This document shows, one piece after another, positions 1 to 8,670 of a DNA stretch of 64,000 nt. This DNA comes from CALNZV01 sp942491115. GTDB taxonomy: Bacteria > Desulfobacterota > Desulfobacteria > Desulfobacterales > UBA5852. A program made the translations under genes and the position numbers. The stretch is taken from assembly GCA_942491115.1 (NCBI GenBank), contig CALNZV010000001.1, positions 620,001 through 684,000 of the forward strand, in the 5' to 3' direction. The notes under the pieces were generated by a model. That model searched no databases. It had not been told where the DNA came from and worked only from the letters and a program-made list of their open reading frames with translations. The number at the start of each line of letters is the position of its first letter. The stretch's first letter is position 1.

Positions 1-167
1 GTGCCAAAATCCAGGGTAGTCCGATGCCACGACATGGTATCGGTCTGCGAGCCTCGGTATGGGGTTCCGGTACATGTGGGATGACGTCGGGAATCCGTGC
101 AAGAGTAAAATGGCCGGATGATCCGGGGAACCGGCTTCCCGGTAAAAGAGGTCATGCGTGTGCTGAA
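1..167. other. Window edge, no gene recognised
   Basis: This stretch lies downstream of the 3' end of the minus-strand flavoprotein gene. I see no protein family in any frame. A short hairpin (ACCGG, loop CTTC, CCGGT, at 130-143) is present but no T-run follows it on the minus strand, so it is a weak terminator candidate at best. Confidence 0.4.
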
Positions 168-1910
168 TTAATGGGTTTTCGGAATTGGATCCGATGTCGA
201 CGCCACCGCACCAAGACCTGCCACACGTCGGTGAACGAACTGAACCACCACCGATCCTTCCCCAACAGCCGAGGCCACCCGCTTGGTCGAGCCGCACCGC
301 ACATCACCGATGGCGAACACACCGGGCAGATGGGTCTCGAAAGCCGATGGCGCTGACCCGTCAGGCCAGTGGGATGCATCGAGCAGGCTACGGTCCAAGG
401 CGTCGCCGGTGTGTATGAAACCGTTTTTATCGAGGGGAACCACCCCGTTCAGCCACTCGGTGTTGGCCGCCGCCCCGATGAACACGAAGACATGGGTCGC
501 CGGGAGCTCGGATATCAGATCCGTTTGATGGCTCCTCACCTGGATCCTCTCCAGCCGCTTATCCCCCTCGAAACGGTCGATTTGGGTGTGTGGATGCAGC
601 CGGACATTGGGCAGCGAGTCGATGCGGTCGATCAGATACCGCGACATGGAGCGATGGAGATCTCCTGAGCGAATCAAAATGTGCACCTGCCGAGCTGTCT
701 GTGCCAGATACACCGCGGCCTGGCCGGCCGAATTCCCGCCGCCGACAATGGCGATTTCCTCCTGATGACACAAGGCGGCCTCCATCCGTGTCGCGGCAAA
801 ATAAATGCCCCGACCTTCAAAGGCCTCCGCATTTTCCGCCGCCAGTCGCCGGTAGTGGACACCACTGGCCGCAATGACCGAGCGGGCTTTCACGTCACCG
901 CCGTTTTCGAGCACTATCCGGTAAATGGACCCGTCCGGCAGCAGTTTTACCACTCGCAAGGGTGTTGCAAATCGAACCCCGAATTTCTCCGCCTGGACCA
1001 GGGCGTTCTGGGCCAGCTCGGCACCCGAAATTCCCATCGGGAAACCAAGATAATTCTCGATCTTCGAACTGGTGCCGGCCTGACCGCCCGGTCCACTGGC
1101 ATCCACGACAATGGTCTTCAGCCCTTCAGACCCGCCATAAACAGCTGCCGCAAGCCCCGCCGGTCCGGCACCGATCACGGCCATGTCGTAGATCTCATCG
1201 GAACCGAGATCCGAAAGGCCCAGTTCCTCCGCCAGGCGCTCAAGGGACGGATTTCGGCAAACCACCCCGTCTGATGTCACGACGGCAGGCGTTTCGTCGA
1301 TAGTCAGCCGGAAACTGCGGATCAGTTGGTCGGCATCGGGGTCGGATTCGACGTCGATCCAATTGAAGGGCCGAGAGTTTCGCTCCAGAAATTCTCTCAG
1401 GGCATACAGCTTTGGAGAGTATCGCGAGCCGATCAATGTAATGTCTCCGTGGTTTTGGGCGACCAGCAGCCGGCGCCGGGCCAGAAAGGCGGCAAGCAGA
1501 AGATCGCTCAGCTCGGAATCCGACACCACAAGGGCTTTGAGTGTCTCCGGACAGACCTCTAGAACGGTGGTCGGACCCGATGCCATCCCCGCCACCACCG
1601 ACGCTTTTGATGACAACAGATCGACATCGCCGGTAAATCCGCCGGGGCCGTGTTTGACGATGAGCCTCATGCCACCGCCGGGCAGGGGTTGGCGGATGTC
1701 CACGGCACCGTTGAGCACGATAAAAAACGATGCCGAACGATCTCCCACCGACCACAGGATATCCCCGTCAGCAAATTCCCGCAGGGTTGCCGACTGACGA
1801 ACCCTGTCGATCTGTGGCTCTGAGAGTTGGGGAAAGGCCGCTCTCGATTCAGCGTCCAGAATGGCCGGGTCCAGTGTGCTTTCAGGCGCGAATACAGTTG
1901 ACGCCTCCAT
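168..1910 (-). CDS. Cyclic-nucleotide-binding / thioredoxin-reductase-like flavoprotein
   Basis: A cytoplasmic protein of 580 aa with three parts. Residues about 20-145 form a cNMP-binding fold (ILWSVGDRSASFFIVLNG, then a GFTGDVDLLS turn). Residues about 155-232 look like a glutaredoxin/thioredoxin fold, but the usual CxxC position reads GSRYSPKLY with no cysteine. Residues about 243-575 are an FAD/NAD(P)-binding thioredoxin-reductase-like module with VIGAGPAGLAAA near 245-256, GGGNSAGQAA near 390 and FAIGDVRCGSTKR near the end. The CATC redox pair of true thioredoxin reductases is replaced by AATR (about 372-375). I chose the ATG at 1910 because an AGAGGGG ribosome-binding site precedes it; an upstream start would add 28 residues. 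It may be a ligand-regulated NAD(P)H oxidoreductase rather than a thioredoxin reductase. Fold calls are firm, function is inference. Confidence 0.88.
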   Translation of the reverse strand: MEASTVFAPESTLDPAILDAESRAAFPQLSEPQIDRVRQSATLREFADGDILWSVGDRSASFFIVLNGAVDIRQPLPGGGMRLIVKHGPGGFTGDVDLLSSKASVVAGMASGPTTVLEVCPETLKALVVSDSELSDLLLAAFLARRRLLVAQNHGDITLIGSRYSPKLYALREFLERNSRPFNWIDVESDPDADQLIRSFRLTIDETPAVVTSDGVVCRNPSLERLAEELGLSDLGSDEIYDMAVIGAGPAGLAAAVYGGSEGLKTIVVDASGPGGQAGTSSKIENYLGFPMGISGAELAQNALVQAEKFGVRFATPLRVVKLLPDGSIYRIVLENGGDVKARSVIAASGVHYRRLAAENAEAFEGRGIYFAATRMEAALCHQEEIAIVGGGNSAGQAAVYLAQTARQVHILIRSGDLHRSMSRYLIDRIDSLPNVRLHPHTQIDRFEGDKRLERIQVRSHQTDLISELPATHVFVFIGAAANTEWLNGVVPLDKNGFIHTGDALDRSLLDASHWPDGSAPSAFETHLPGVFAIGDVRCGSTKRVASAVGEGSVVVQFVHRRVAGLGAVASTSDPIPKTH

Positions 1911-1994
1911 AGGTACCCCTCTTCTGATGTAATGGTATGGCCAACCTGATGGGATTGGCGGTGCTGCATGATTCACCATGGGTGAAAAAAGCAT

Positions 1995-2084
1995 TTTGCC
2001 CAGCCAATAACCGATACAGTGGAATTAGGGATGAAACCCCAAATGTCAACGAATCCCCCCTTGGGTCGGACCTGGGGGGGATGC
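1995..2084. other. Short intergenic spacer upstream of the flavoprotein gene
   Basis: This spacer separates the flavoprotein gene from an RND pump remnant on the opposite strand. I see no coding or clear promoter sequence in it. Confidence 0.3.
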
Positions 2085-2331
2085 ATCGAAAAGGATTCGG
2101 AGGCCAAGGGCAACCTCATCGCCTAGGTTCCCGTTCTGGTCACATTGACCATTGCCACCCTGACCACCATCGGCAGATTTCTTCCCCTGCTGGTCTTCCG
2201 TTGGGGGAGACTTCTGGCCGTCTCTGTCGATCGTATTGGTGGGGGGTGTCGGGGGATCCATGGTGTTGGCCCTGGTGCTGGTCCCAGCCGTCTATACGCT
2301 GATCCACCCCCGTCAGCCGGAACGGGGATAA
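2085..2331 (+). pseudogene. C-terminal remnant of an RND (AcrB-type) efflux permease
   Basis: Conceptual translation gives the last transmembrane segments of an RND permease in pieces. First comes EKDSEAKGNLIA followed by an in-frame TAG, then a TLTIATLTTIGRFLPLLVF stretch, and after a frameshift near 2205-2215 DFWPSLSIVLVGG and LALVLVPAVYTLIHPRQPER ending at TAA (2329-2331). The TTIGGFLPL and LVPAxY patterns are typical of the end of HAE/AcrB-type proteins. No upstream part of the gene is present. It sits on the plus strand between two minus-strand genes, so it is a decayed leftover of an efflux gene, unrelated to the sugar cluster around it. Confidence 0.75.
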
Positions 2332-2428
2332 AAACGATCGGTTCCCGTTCTCTTCTTTCCTGAACAATCCCTGGCGTCAGTGGACGGCAGGCACCAATCG
2401 GAAAGCCGCCTCCCCTGCTGCAGAGGGA

Positions 2429-3973
2429 TCAGGGGTTGTTTCCGTTCCGTTCCAAGGACGGATCGGTGACGGGCTGCTCAAGGATTCCCTGATAACGCTC
2501 GATATAGCGGTGGGCCGTCACCTTGTGGTTGAAAGCGGCCGCGCTCTCGGTCATGATGCGTCGGATATGACCGGCCTTGGCTTCCGCAGACAGCCGGTAA
2601 AATGCCATGGCCTGATCAATCGCCCAGCGAAACCCCCCGGTGTCATAGGTTTCAAAGAGAAATCCGTTTCCGATGCTCTTCTCCGCGTTGAGATGGCGGA
2701 CCGTGTCCCGGAGCCCGCCCACGGCGTGGACCACAGGCAGAGCACCGTAGATGGCGCCGATCATTTGGGGTAAACCGCAGGGTTCGAAGCGGGACGGCAT
2801 GAGAACAAAGTCGGCCGCCCCATACCCCAGGTGCTCCATTGCCGGATCGAATTTATGAACGGCGATTCGATCTTCGAATCCATGAAATGCGGTAATATCC
2901 CTGAATACCTGATGGTAGTCGCCGTCAGCCACGAAGACTAGCTGGAGTCCATTCTCCCAGTAAGTGGACATCACCTGATAAAGAATATCCGAAAGCAATT
3001 GGCACCCTTTCTGGACCGGGTCGAGGCGGGACGGCCAGAACGCCAGTGGGGCGGTGGGGTTCTTCGTCAGGCCCAGCTTTTCCTGCAGGGCCATCTTGTT
3101 GACGGCCTTGGATTCCAGGGCATTGTCAGGTCCGTACACCGCCGCCAGATGAGGATCCGATGATGGATCGAAGGATGGGTCCGGCGCATTCAGTATGCCG
3201 GCGGTCGCTCCCGACTCCCACTTCCGGAGCATCTCATTTCGCAGATGATCGCTGACCATCTCCTGGGACCCGGTGATGATCTCCGACAGAAAGGTGGGGC
3301 TGACAACGGTGACGGCACTGGCGGCAAAAACCCCGCTGACCAGAAGATCCACCGGATTGGCGGTCCGGCTGCCTTCGTAGCCGTTCGGCATCCGACTGAA
3401 ATACAGTGACTCCCAGAATCCCGTGGGGTCGATGCCCCGCTCCTCGATGTTCGAAAGCAATATCTCCATGGTGTGGACGTTGTGCACCGAGAAGAGGGAG
3501 GGGATGCCCATCCGACCTGCGGCCGCCGGGATCAACCCTGTCATCCAATCATTGCAATGAACCAGGTCGGGTGCCACCCGGGGGATGATGGTGTTGATCA
3601 CCTCCCGCTGAAAGGCCAAAGACAGTCGGATGTTGTCGTCACTGTCCCCCGCGTAGACCGTCATTCGGCGGGTAAATGCATGGTCTTCGGCGAGATGAAG
3701 CCGCTCGTCCGGAAGGATGCGACGCATGGTGCGCTGCTCTTGTTTTAGAATCTCCGAAAGACAGTCGCCGAAAATGGCCCGATAGTTGGGGATGGCCACA
3801 TGGACGTCGGCCCCCTGACGGTAGAGTTCGCAGATGAGGGCGGCGGAGACATCGGCCAGCCCACCGGCTTTGGCCCTCAGGCACCCTGATATGGACCCCA
3901 TGCGATCCGGAAGGTAGGTGACTTCGGGGGTAACCACCAGCACCCTCGGGAGATGCCGTTTCTTCTGGCCCAT
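2429..3973 (-). CDS. glgA: Glycogen synthase (GT5 starch/glycogen synthase)
   Basis: Adds glucose from ADP-glucose to alpha-1,4-glucan in the cytoplasm. The 514-aa product has the N-terminal GT5 signature (AKAGGLADV, about residues 34-42, the nucleotide-sugar lysine loop) and HCNDWMTGL in the position of the family's H-DW motif. The C-terminal Rossmann half has PSRFEPCGLPQMIGAIYG followed by a VVHAVGGLRDTV loop. The ATG at 3973 is chosen because AGGAGG lies four bases upstream; an upstream TTG would add five residues. It is the 3'-most carbohydrate gene of the long minus-strand run, 102 bases after the TrxR-like gene. Length fits the family (about 480-520 aa). It is the only clearly glucan-building enzyme among degradative ones. 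Confidence 0.93.
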   Translation of the reverse strand: MGQKKRHLPRVLVVTPEVTYLPDRMGSISGCLRAKAGGLADVSAALICELYRQGADVHVAIPNYRAIFGDCLSEILKQEQRTMRRILPDERLHLAEDHAFTRRMTVYAGDSDDNIRLSLAFQREVINTIIPRVAPDLVHCNDWMTGLIPAAAGRMGIPSLFSVHNVHTMEILLSNIEERGIDPTGFWESLYFSRMPNGYEGSRTANPVDLLVSGVFAASAVTVVSPTFLSEIITGSQEMVSDHLRNEMLRKWESGATAGILNAPDPSFDPSSDPHLAAVYGPDNALESKAVNKMALQEKLGLTKNPTAPLAFWPSRLDPVQKGCQLLSDILYQVMSTYWENGLQLVFVADGDYHQVFRDITAFHGFEDRIAVHKFDPAMEHLGYGAADFVLMPSRFEPCGLPQMIGAIYGALPVVHAVGGLRDTVRHLNAEKSIGNGFLFETYDTGGFRWAIDQAMAFYRLSAEAKAGHIRRIMTESAAAFNHKVTAHRYIERYQGILEQPVTDPSLERNGNNP

Positions 3974-4075
3974 CGGTCCTCCTGACAATCCCCTCGTGTG
4001 GCCGCTGCCCGCCTTGGATGGCCGGCTCCGGGCTGGCCGGGACTCAACGCGCTATGGACATCCGCGATCCGAAAG

Positions 4076-5317
4076 TCATTCCCTTCTCAGGTAGTCACGG
4101 ATACTCATGACAGCGGCGCTGCCCTCTCCTGCCGCACTCACCACCTGCTTTGTGCTCTGATCCCGAACGTCTCCGGCAGCAAAAATACCCGGGATACTGG
4201 TTTCCATCGGGAGTGGATCCCGCTGCCCGAAATTCTCGGGCGATGGATCGAGATGACGCAGTTGATGACCCGTCACGATAAAGCCCCACGGGTTCATGGC
4301 GATGCCGGACCCCTCGAGGAAACCCGTGTTCGGAACGAGGCCGATGAAGACGAAGACTCCCTCCACCGCAAGCCGGGCCTCTTCGGTGGTCTGGTTGTTG
4401 ATCGTATGAAGCCGGTTGAGTTTTCCCCCCTTGCCGATGAACCCTTTGACTTCTGTGTGCCAATGGACGGTGATTTTTGGATGGGACAGCACCTTTTCCG
4501 ACAAGATCGGGCTGGCGGAAAAATGGCCTTTCCGCACCAGGAGATCGATGTGGTCGACAAACTGAGTCAGATGCAGGCTTTCCTCCGTGGCGCTGTTGCC
4601 CCCCCCGATGACCGCCACCCGCTGATCCTTGTAGAAGGGGCCGTCGCAGGTGGCACAAAAATGAATCCCGGCGCCGATATAGTCCGCCTCCCCCGGCAGT
4701 TCCAGTCGCCTGTAGCGGCTTCCCGTGGCGATCAGGAGGGCTTGGGCGCTGTATTCGTCCCCCGAGGCCGTCCGAGCGTAGCGGTATCGGTCGTGAAGGT
4801 GAATCCCATCCACATCCTGGGCCTGGAGAATCTCCACGCCGAAACGCTCGGCCTGCTGCCGGAGCCGCCGGCTGAAATCGATGCCTTCCACTCCCTCCGG
4901 AAACCCCGGCATATTGTCGATCTGGCCGGTAGCGGCGGCCTGACCGCCCAAGGCCGCCCGCTCGATGACGAGAGTGTCCAGGGCTTCCCTCGCCCCGTAG
5001 ATGGCGGCCGTCAATCCGGCGGGCCCTGCGCCGACCACGACGAGGTCGTAGTGGCTCCGGGCCGCCTTGGTCTTTAGGCCCAGTTTCCGGGCCAGTTCGG
5101 CATTGGTCGGTTCGCTCAAAAAGGATCCGTCCTCGAAGACGATCGTCGGAATGATGCGTTTCCCCTGGTTCTTATCCATTACCAGTTGTTCGCCCTCGGC
5201 ATCGGTTTCGATGTCCACCCACCGGTAGGGGATTTGATGCTCGCCCAGAAACTGTTTGCTTCTGCGGCAATCCGGACACCAATAGGCGCCGTAAACCGCA
5301 AGCGTCGAGGATTTCAT
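4076..5317 (-). CDS. Glutaredoxin-thioredoxin reductase fusion
   Basis: A 413-aa fusion. Residues 1-85 are a glutaredoxin/Grx-like domain with a CPDC active site (C14, C17) and the cis-proline region RIIPTIVFEDG. Residues about 90-405 are a thioredoxin reductase module with VVGAGPAGLTAA, a complete CATC redox pair (C221, C224), GGGNSATEES and FAAGDVRDQSTKQV. It probably passes electrons from NAD(P)H through FAD and CATC to the fused CPDC domain or to a separate thioredoxin. An SD (GGGAGG) precedes the ATG. It lies 56 bases after the glucokinase gene in a cluster that makes NADPH through G6P and 6PG dehydrogenases, which suggests it uses that NADPH. It differs from the window's first flavoprotein, which has lost all these cysteines. 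Confidence 0.9.
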   Translation of the reverse strand: MKSSTLAVYGAYWCPDCRRSKQFLGEHQIPYRWVDIETDAEGEQLVMDKNQGKRIIPTIVFEDGSFLSEPTNAELARKLGLKTKAARSHYDLVVVGAGPAGLTAAIYGAREALDTLVIERAALGGQAAATGQIDNMPGFPEGVEGIDFSRRLRQQAERFGVEILQAQDVDGIHLHDRYRYARTASGDEYSAQALLIATGSRYRRLELPGEADYIGAGIHFCATCDGPFYKDQRVAVIGGGNSATEESLHLTQFVDHIDLLVRKGHFSASPILSEKVLSHPKITVHWHTEVKGFIGKGGKLNRLHTINNQTTEEARLAVEGVFVFIGLVPNTGFLEGSGIAMNPWGFIVTGHQLRHLDPSPENFGQRDPLPMETSIPGIFAAGDVRDQSTKQVVSAAGEGSAAVMSIRDYLRRE

Positions 5318-5373
5318 GTCCAGTCCTCCCGTTGTTCTTCAAGGTGTTTCGGCCCGGTTCAAAGCGGGTGCCG

Positions 5374-6414
5374 TCACCCGGTTCCGATCGGTCCTGTCTG
5401 GCATAGCCGACTCCCGACGACGGCCGCCCCCAGGAGGGCCGCCTTGTCGTTGACGATGACCCGAACCCCGATGGTCTCCATCACATTGGAAAATCGCCCC
5501 TTGTCCCTGAAAGCGTCCATGAATGGAGAGGATTTCAAGATGGGCAGAATCTTTGGAGGGATCCCTCCGCCTACAAAAACCCCCCCGGTGGTCATACCCG
5601 TCAGGGCCAGGTTGCCGGCAACGGCGCCTAAAATCCGGCAGAACCGCTCGAGGGTCTCCCGGCTCAAGGGGTCGCCTCCGTCGATAGCGGCCTCCGCAAC
5701 GGCCCTGGCCGGGTCCTGATCGACCAACCGTTGCCGGGTCTCCGGCACCTCGGCAAACCCGCCGATGGATTTGAGCCCCTCGTAGATGTTCACGATGCCC
5801 TGGCCGGACAGAAGCCGCTCCACACTGACATGACCGAAGCGCCCTCTGAGATAGCGCCACAGGTTCATCTCCACCTCATCGGTCGGGGCGAAGTCCACAT
5901 GGCCCCCTTCCGAGGGCAGAGGGAGATATCGGCCGCCGTGGTACACAAGCAGCGCCTGTCCCAGACCCGTTCCGGGAGCCACCAGGGCCATGCTGGCCTT
6001 CAGCCGCACGGGCGCCGAGTTCATGGGCTCGAGTTCCGTTGGCCCCATGAGGGGAATCGCCATGGCCGTGGCCCCGAGATCGTTGATCAGACGCACCCGG
6101 TGCCAACCAAAATGGGCCTCCAGCCGTTTTTCTGAAACCACCCATGGAAGGTTGGTGGTCGCCGCCTCCCCGTCGATCACCGGGCCGGCGATGCCGAAGC
6201 AGGCCGCCGCTATGGACGCCGGGTGTTTTTTCAGCATGGTGTCGATAATCTCTTCGATCCCGTCGACCGAACCGCTGGGAAAAGTCTCCGTGGCGACAGG
6301 CTCGGGCCGTCCCTTACCGAGGAGAAAAAGGCCCACATTGGTCTTGGTGCCCCCGATGTCTCCCGCCATGACGCAAGGGGCGTCAGCCGAAAGGGTCTTG
6401 CCTGGCCTCTCCAT
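5374..6414 (-). CDS. glk: Glucokinase (ROK-independent GlcK/Glk family)
   Basis: Phosphorylates free glucose to glucose 6-phosphate with ATP. The 346-aa product has the N-terminal phosphate loop AGDIGGTKTNVGLF (about residues 17-30), LINDLGATA for sugar binding, VAPGTGLGQALL, the EGGHVDFAP motif and a C-terminal GGVFVGGGIPPKI adenosine loop, in the order typical of the bacterial Glk family. It is slightly longer than E. coli Glk (321 aa). It lies 29 bases downstream of the 6-phosphogluconolactonase gene in the same direction. Since the cluster encodes glucan hydrolases but no phosphorylase, this kinase would be the entry point for the free glucose they release. Confidence 0.94.
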   Translation of the reverse strand: MERPGKTLSADAPCVMAGDIGGTKTNVGLFLLGKGRPEPVATETFPSGSVDGIEEIIDTMLKKHPASIAAACFGIAGPVIDGEAATTNLPWVVSEKRLEAHFGWHRVRLINDLGATAMAIPLMGPTELEPMNSAPVRLKASMALVAPGTGLGQALLVYHGGRYLPLPSEGGHVDFAPTDEVEMNLWRYLRGRFGHVSVERLLSGQGIVNIYEGLKSIGGFAEVPETRQRLVDQDPARAVAEAAIDGGDPLSRETLERFCRILGAVAGNLALTGMTTGGVFVGGGIPPKILPILKSSPFMDAFRDKGRFSNVMETIGVRVIVNDKAALLGAAVVGSRLCQTGPIGTG

Positions 6415-6443
6415 CTCGATTCACCTCGTTTCGTCTGTTGCAT

Positions 6444-7226
6444 TCAATCCGCTGCGCCATCGTCTCCGTCTTCCACGTCAAGCAGCCGGGCTGCCGCCTC
6501 GTCCAGCATCCAGATCAGCCGGCCGTTGAGGGGTCTAATCCCCTGGGCCGGCAACCGTTCGGGCCGGTAAGGTCCGTTCAATACGTCGTTGACGATCGTC
6601 GCCTTTTCCGCCCCGGCGGCCAGAAAGACAATCTGCGCCGCCCGGTTGATGGTCTCAGGGGTCAGGGTGATCCGCCAGGCGCCAAGGGTATCGACGAAGG
6701 TCGCCGCGACCCGGCGGGACGGTTCATTGTCGCCGGCGGTACCGTCGGTCCGGGCGCCTGGGAAGATAGAGGCCGTGTGGCCGTCGGCACCCACCCCCAG
6801 AAGGACCAGGTCGAAGCGTTCAGCCGATCCGGCAAAAAAGCCATCGAGAACCGCCTCGTAGGCATCCGCCGCTTCTGGGGGATGACCCTCACCCATAATG
6901 GGATGAATGTTCCGGGCCGGCACCGGAACCCGGCTGAGGAGTGCTTCCGCCGCCATGCGATAATTGCTGTCAGGGTGGTCCGCCGGTACGTTCCGCTCGT
7001 CTCCCCAGAAAAAATGAACCCGCTGCCAGTCGATCCCGCCGGGCAGTGGCCCTTCGGCCAGTCGTCGATAAAGGGCTTTGGGGGTCGATCCCCCCGACAG
7101 GGCCACACTAAAGCGATTTCGCAGGGCAATGGCCCGCTCAGCGCTTTCCAGGAACCGGCGGGCGGCCGCATCGGCCAGGGCACCGGCAGTCGGGAATATC
7201 TCCACTGTGCAACCGGTATTATTCAT
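6444..7226 (-). CDS. pgl: 6-phosphogluconolactonase
   Basis: Hydrolyses 6-phosphogluconolactone, second step of the oxidative pentose phosphate pathway. The 260-aa protein has the DevB/Pgl motifs SVALSGGSTPKALYRRL (near residue 40), HFFWGDERNVPADHPDSNY and LVLLGVGADGHTASIFPG with the catalytic GADGHTAS histidine. Its start overlaps the end of the G6P dehydrogenase gene by eight bases, so the two are probably translationally coupled. The C-terminal tail is rich in aspartate and glutamate. Family call is secure. Confidence 0.95.
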   Translation of the reverse strand: MNNTGCTVEIFPTAGALADAAARRFLESAERAIALRNRFSVALSGGSTPKALYRRLAEGPLPGGIDWQRVHFFWGDERNVPADHPDSNYRMAAEALLSRVPVPARNIHPIMGEGHPPEAADAYEAVLDGFFAGSAERFDLVLLGVGADGHTASIFPGARTDGTAGDNEPSRRVAATFVDTLGAWRITLTPETINRAAQIVFLAAGAEKATIVNDVLNGPYRPERLPAQGIRPLNGRLIWMLDEAAARLLDVEDGDDGAAD

Positions 7227-8670
7227 GATCCGTGCACCCGGACTGCCACTGGTGGCCTTCCCGTCCCAGAAGTCCCTCAGCCGCTTCCGGCCCCCAACTG
7301 CCCTGGTCGTAAGGAGACAAGGGGGGGGCCTCGGCGGACGCCTCCCAACCGTCGATCAGGGGATCCACCAGCTGCCAGGCCCGCTGAATCTCGTCGCTCC
7401 GGGCGAAGAGCGACGCGTCCCCATGGATCGCATCCAGCAGGAGCCGCTCGTAGGCATCGGGCATGCCATTGTTTTTGAAGGCGTCCCGGTAGTGAAACTC
7501 CATGTCAACGGCTTGAATTTGCTGGTTGCGGTCGGGCACCTTGGCGTCGAATCGGAAATGAATCCCCTCGTCCGGCTGGATGCAAAGGGATAACCGGTTG
7601 GCCTCGGGGCATTGGAAGGCGCAGAACATGCTGTAGGGCGGTCGCTGGAACTCGATATTGATCTCCGACACTTTGCGGGCCAGGCTCTTGCCCGACCGGA
7701 GGTAAAAGGGAACCCCTTCCCACCGCCAGTTGTCCACGAAGAGTTTCACGGCGGCATAGGTCGGGGTTTTGGAATCGGCCGCCACGCCTGACGCCTCTTG
7801 GTAGCCCGAGTATTGCCCCCGCACGGTATCGTCCATCCGAATGGGGCGGATGGCGCTGAGCACCTTGACTTTTTCGTTCCGGAGGGTGTGGGCATCGAAG
7901 GGCGCCGGGGGCTCCATGGCCACGAGGGTCAGGAGTTGGAGCAAATGGTTCTGGAACATGTCCCGCATCACCCCTGCCTGGTCGTAATAACCGGCCCGGT
8001 GCCCCACATCGACGCTCTCGGCCACGGTGATCTGAACGTTGCTGATGTAATTTCGATTCCATATGGGTTCGTAGACCGCATTGGCAAAGCGGAAATAAAG
8101 GATGTTCTGGGCGGTCTCCTTCCCCAGATAGTGGTCGATCCGATACACCTGTTCTTCGGAAAACACCGAATGGACGGTATCGTCCAACCTGGAGGCGGAA
8201 GTCAGATCATGGCCGAAGGGCTTCTCGATCACGATGTCCCGCCGCCCGGGGCCCGGCCCGGCCAGACCGGCGGCGCCCAGGTTGGCGATGACCGGCGGAA
8301 AGAAACGCGGGGCGATGGCCAGGTAGTAGAGCCGGTTGGCCGCGCAGCCGTTCTCGATGGCCGTCATCCGCTCCAGGAGTCCGGCGTAGTCATCGGCGGC
8401 CCCCAGATCCCCCCCATGATAGTAGAGCTTCGGTGCGAAGGCCTGCCAGTGCGTCGCGTCGACGGGGCCGGCGAAAGTCTCGATCCCGGATCGCATCTCC
8501 ATGCGAAAGCCCTCGTCATCCCACGGGCGGCGGGCAAAGCCCACGATCTGCAGCCGTTCCGGGAGCCGTTTTTTGCAGAAATTGCTGAAAAGGGCCGGCA
8601 TCAGTTTGCGCCGGGTCAAATCCCCGGAAGCACCGAAGATGACGATGGTGGTGGCCGTGCAGTCGCTCAT
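7219..8670 (-). CDS. zwf: Glucose-6-phosphate 1-dehydrogenase
   Basis: Oxidises glucose 6-phosphate to 6-phosphogluconolactone with NAD(P)+. The 483-aa protein begins with the nucleotide-binding TIVIFGASGDLTRRKLMPAL (residues 8-27). It contains the signature YRIDHYLGKETAQN (about 176-189), with its catalytic histidine and substrate lysine, and the EKPFGHD lysine loop. Length matches the family. Its ATG overlaps the stop of the gnd gene by four bases (ATGA), and pgl starts inside its last codons. The gnd-zwf-pgl block thus gives the three oxidative pentose phosphate enzymes in a row. Confidence 0.96.
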   Translation of the reverse strand: MSDCTATTIVIFGASGDLTRRKLMPALFSNFCKKRLPERLQIVGFARRPWDDEGFRMEMRSGIETFAGPVDATHWQAFAPKLYYHGGDLGAADDYAGLLERMTAIENGCAANRLYYLAIAPRFFPPVIANLGAAGLAGPGPGRRDIVIEKPFGHDLTSASRLDDTVHSVFSEEQVYRIDHYLGKETAQNILYFRFANAVYEPIWNRNYISNVQITVAESVDVGHRAGYYDQAGVMRDMFQNHLLQLLTLVAMEPPAPFDAHTLRNEKVKVLSAIRPIRMDDTVRGQYSGYQEASGVAADSKTPTYAAVKLFVDNWRWEGVPFYLRSGKSLARKVSEINIEFQRPPYSMFCAFQCPEANRLSLCIQPDEGIHFRFDAKVPDRNQQIQAVDMEFHYRDAFKNNGMPDAYERLLLDAIHGDASLFARSDEIQRAWQLVDPLIDGWEASAEAPPLSPYDQGSWGPEAAEGLLGREGHQWQSGCTDHE

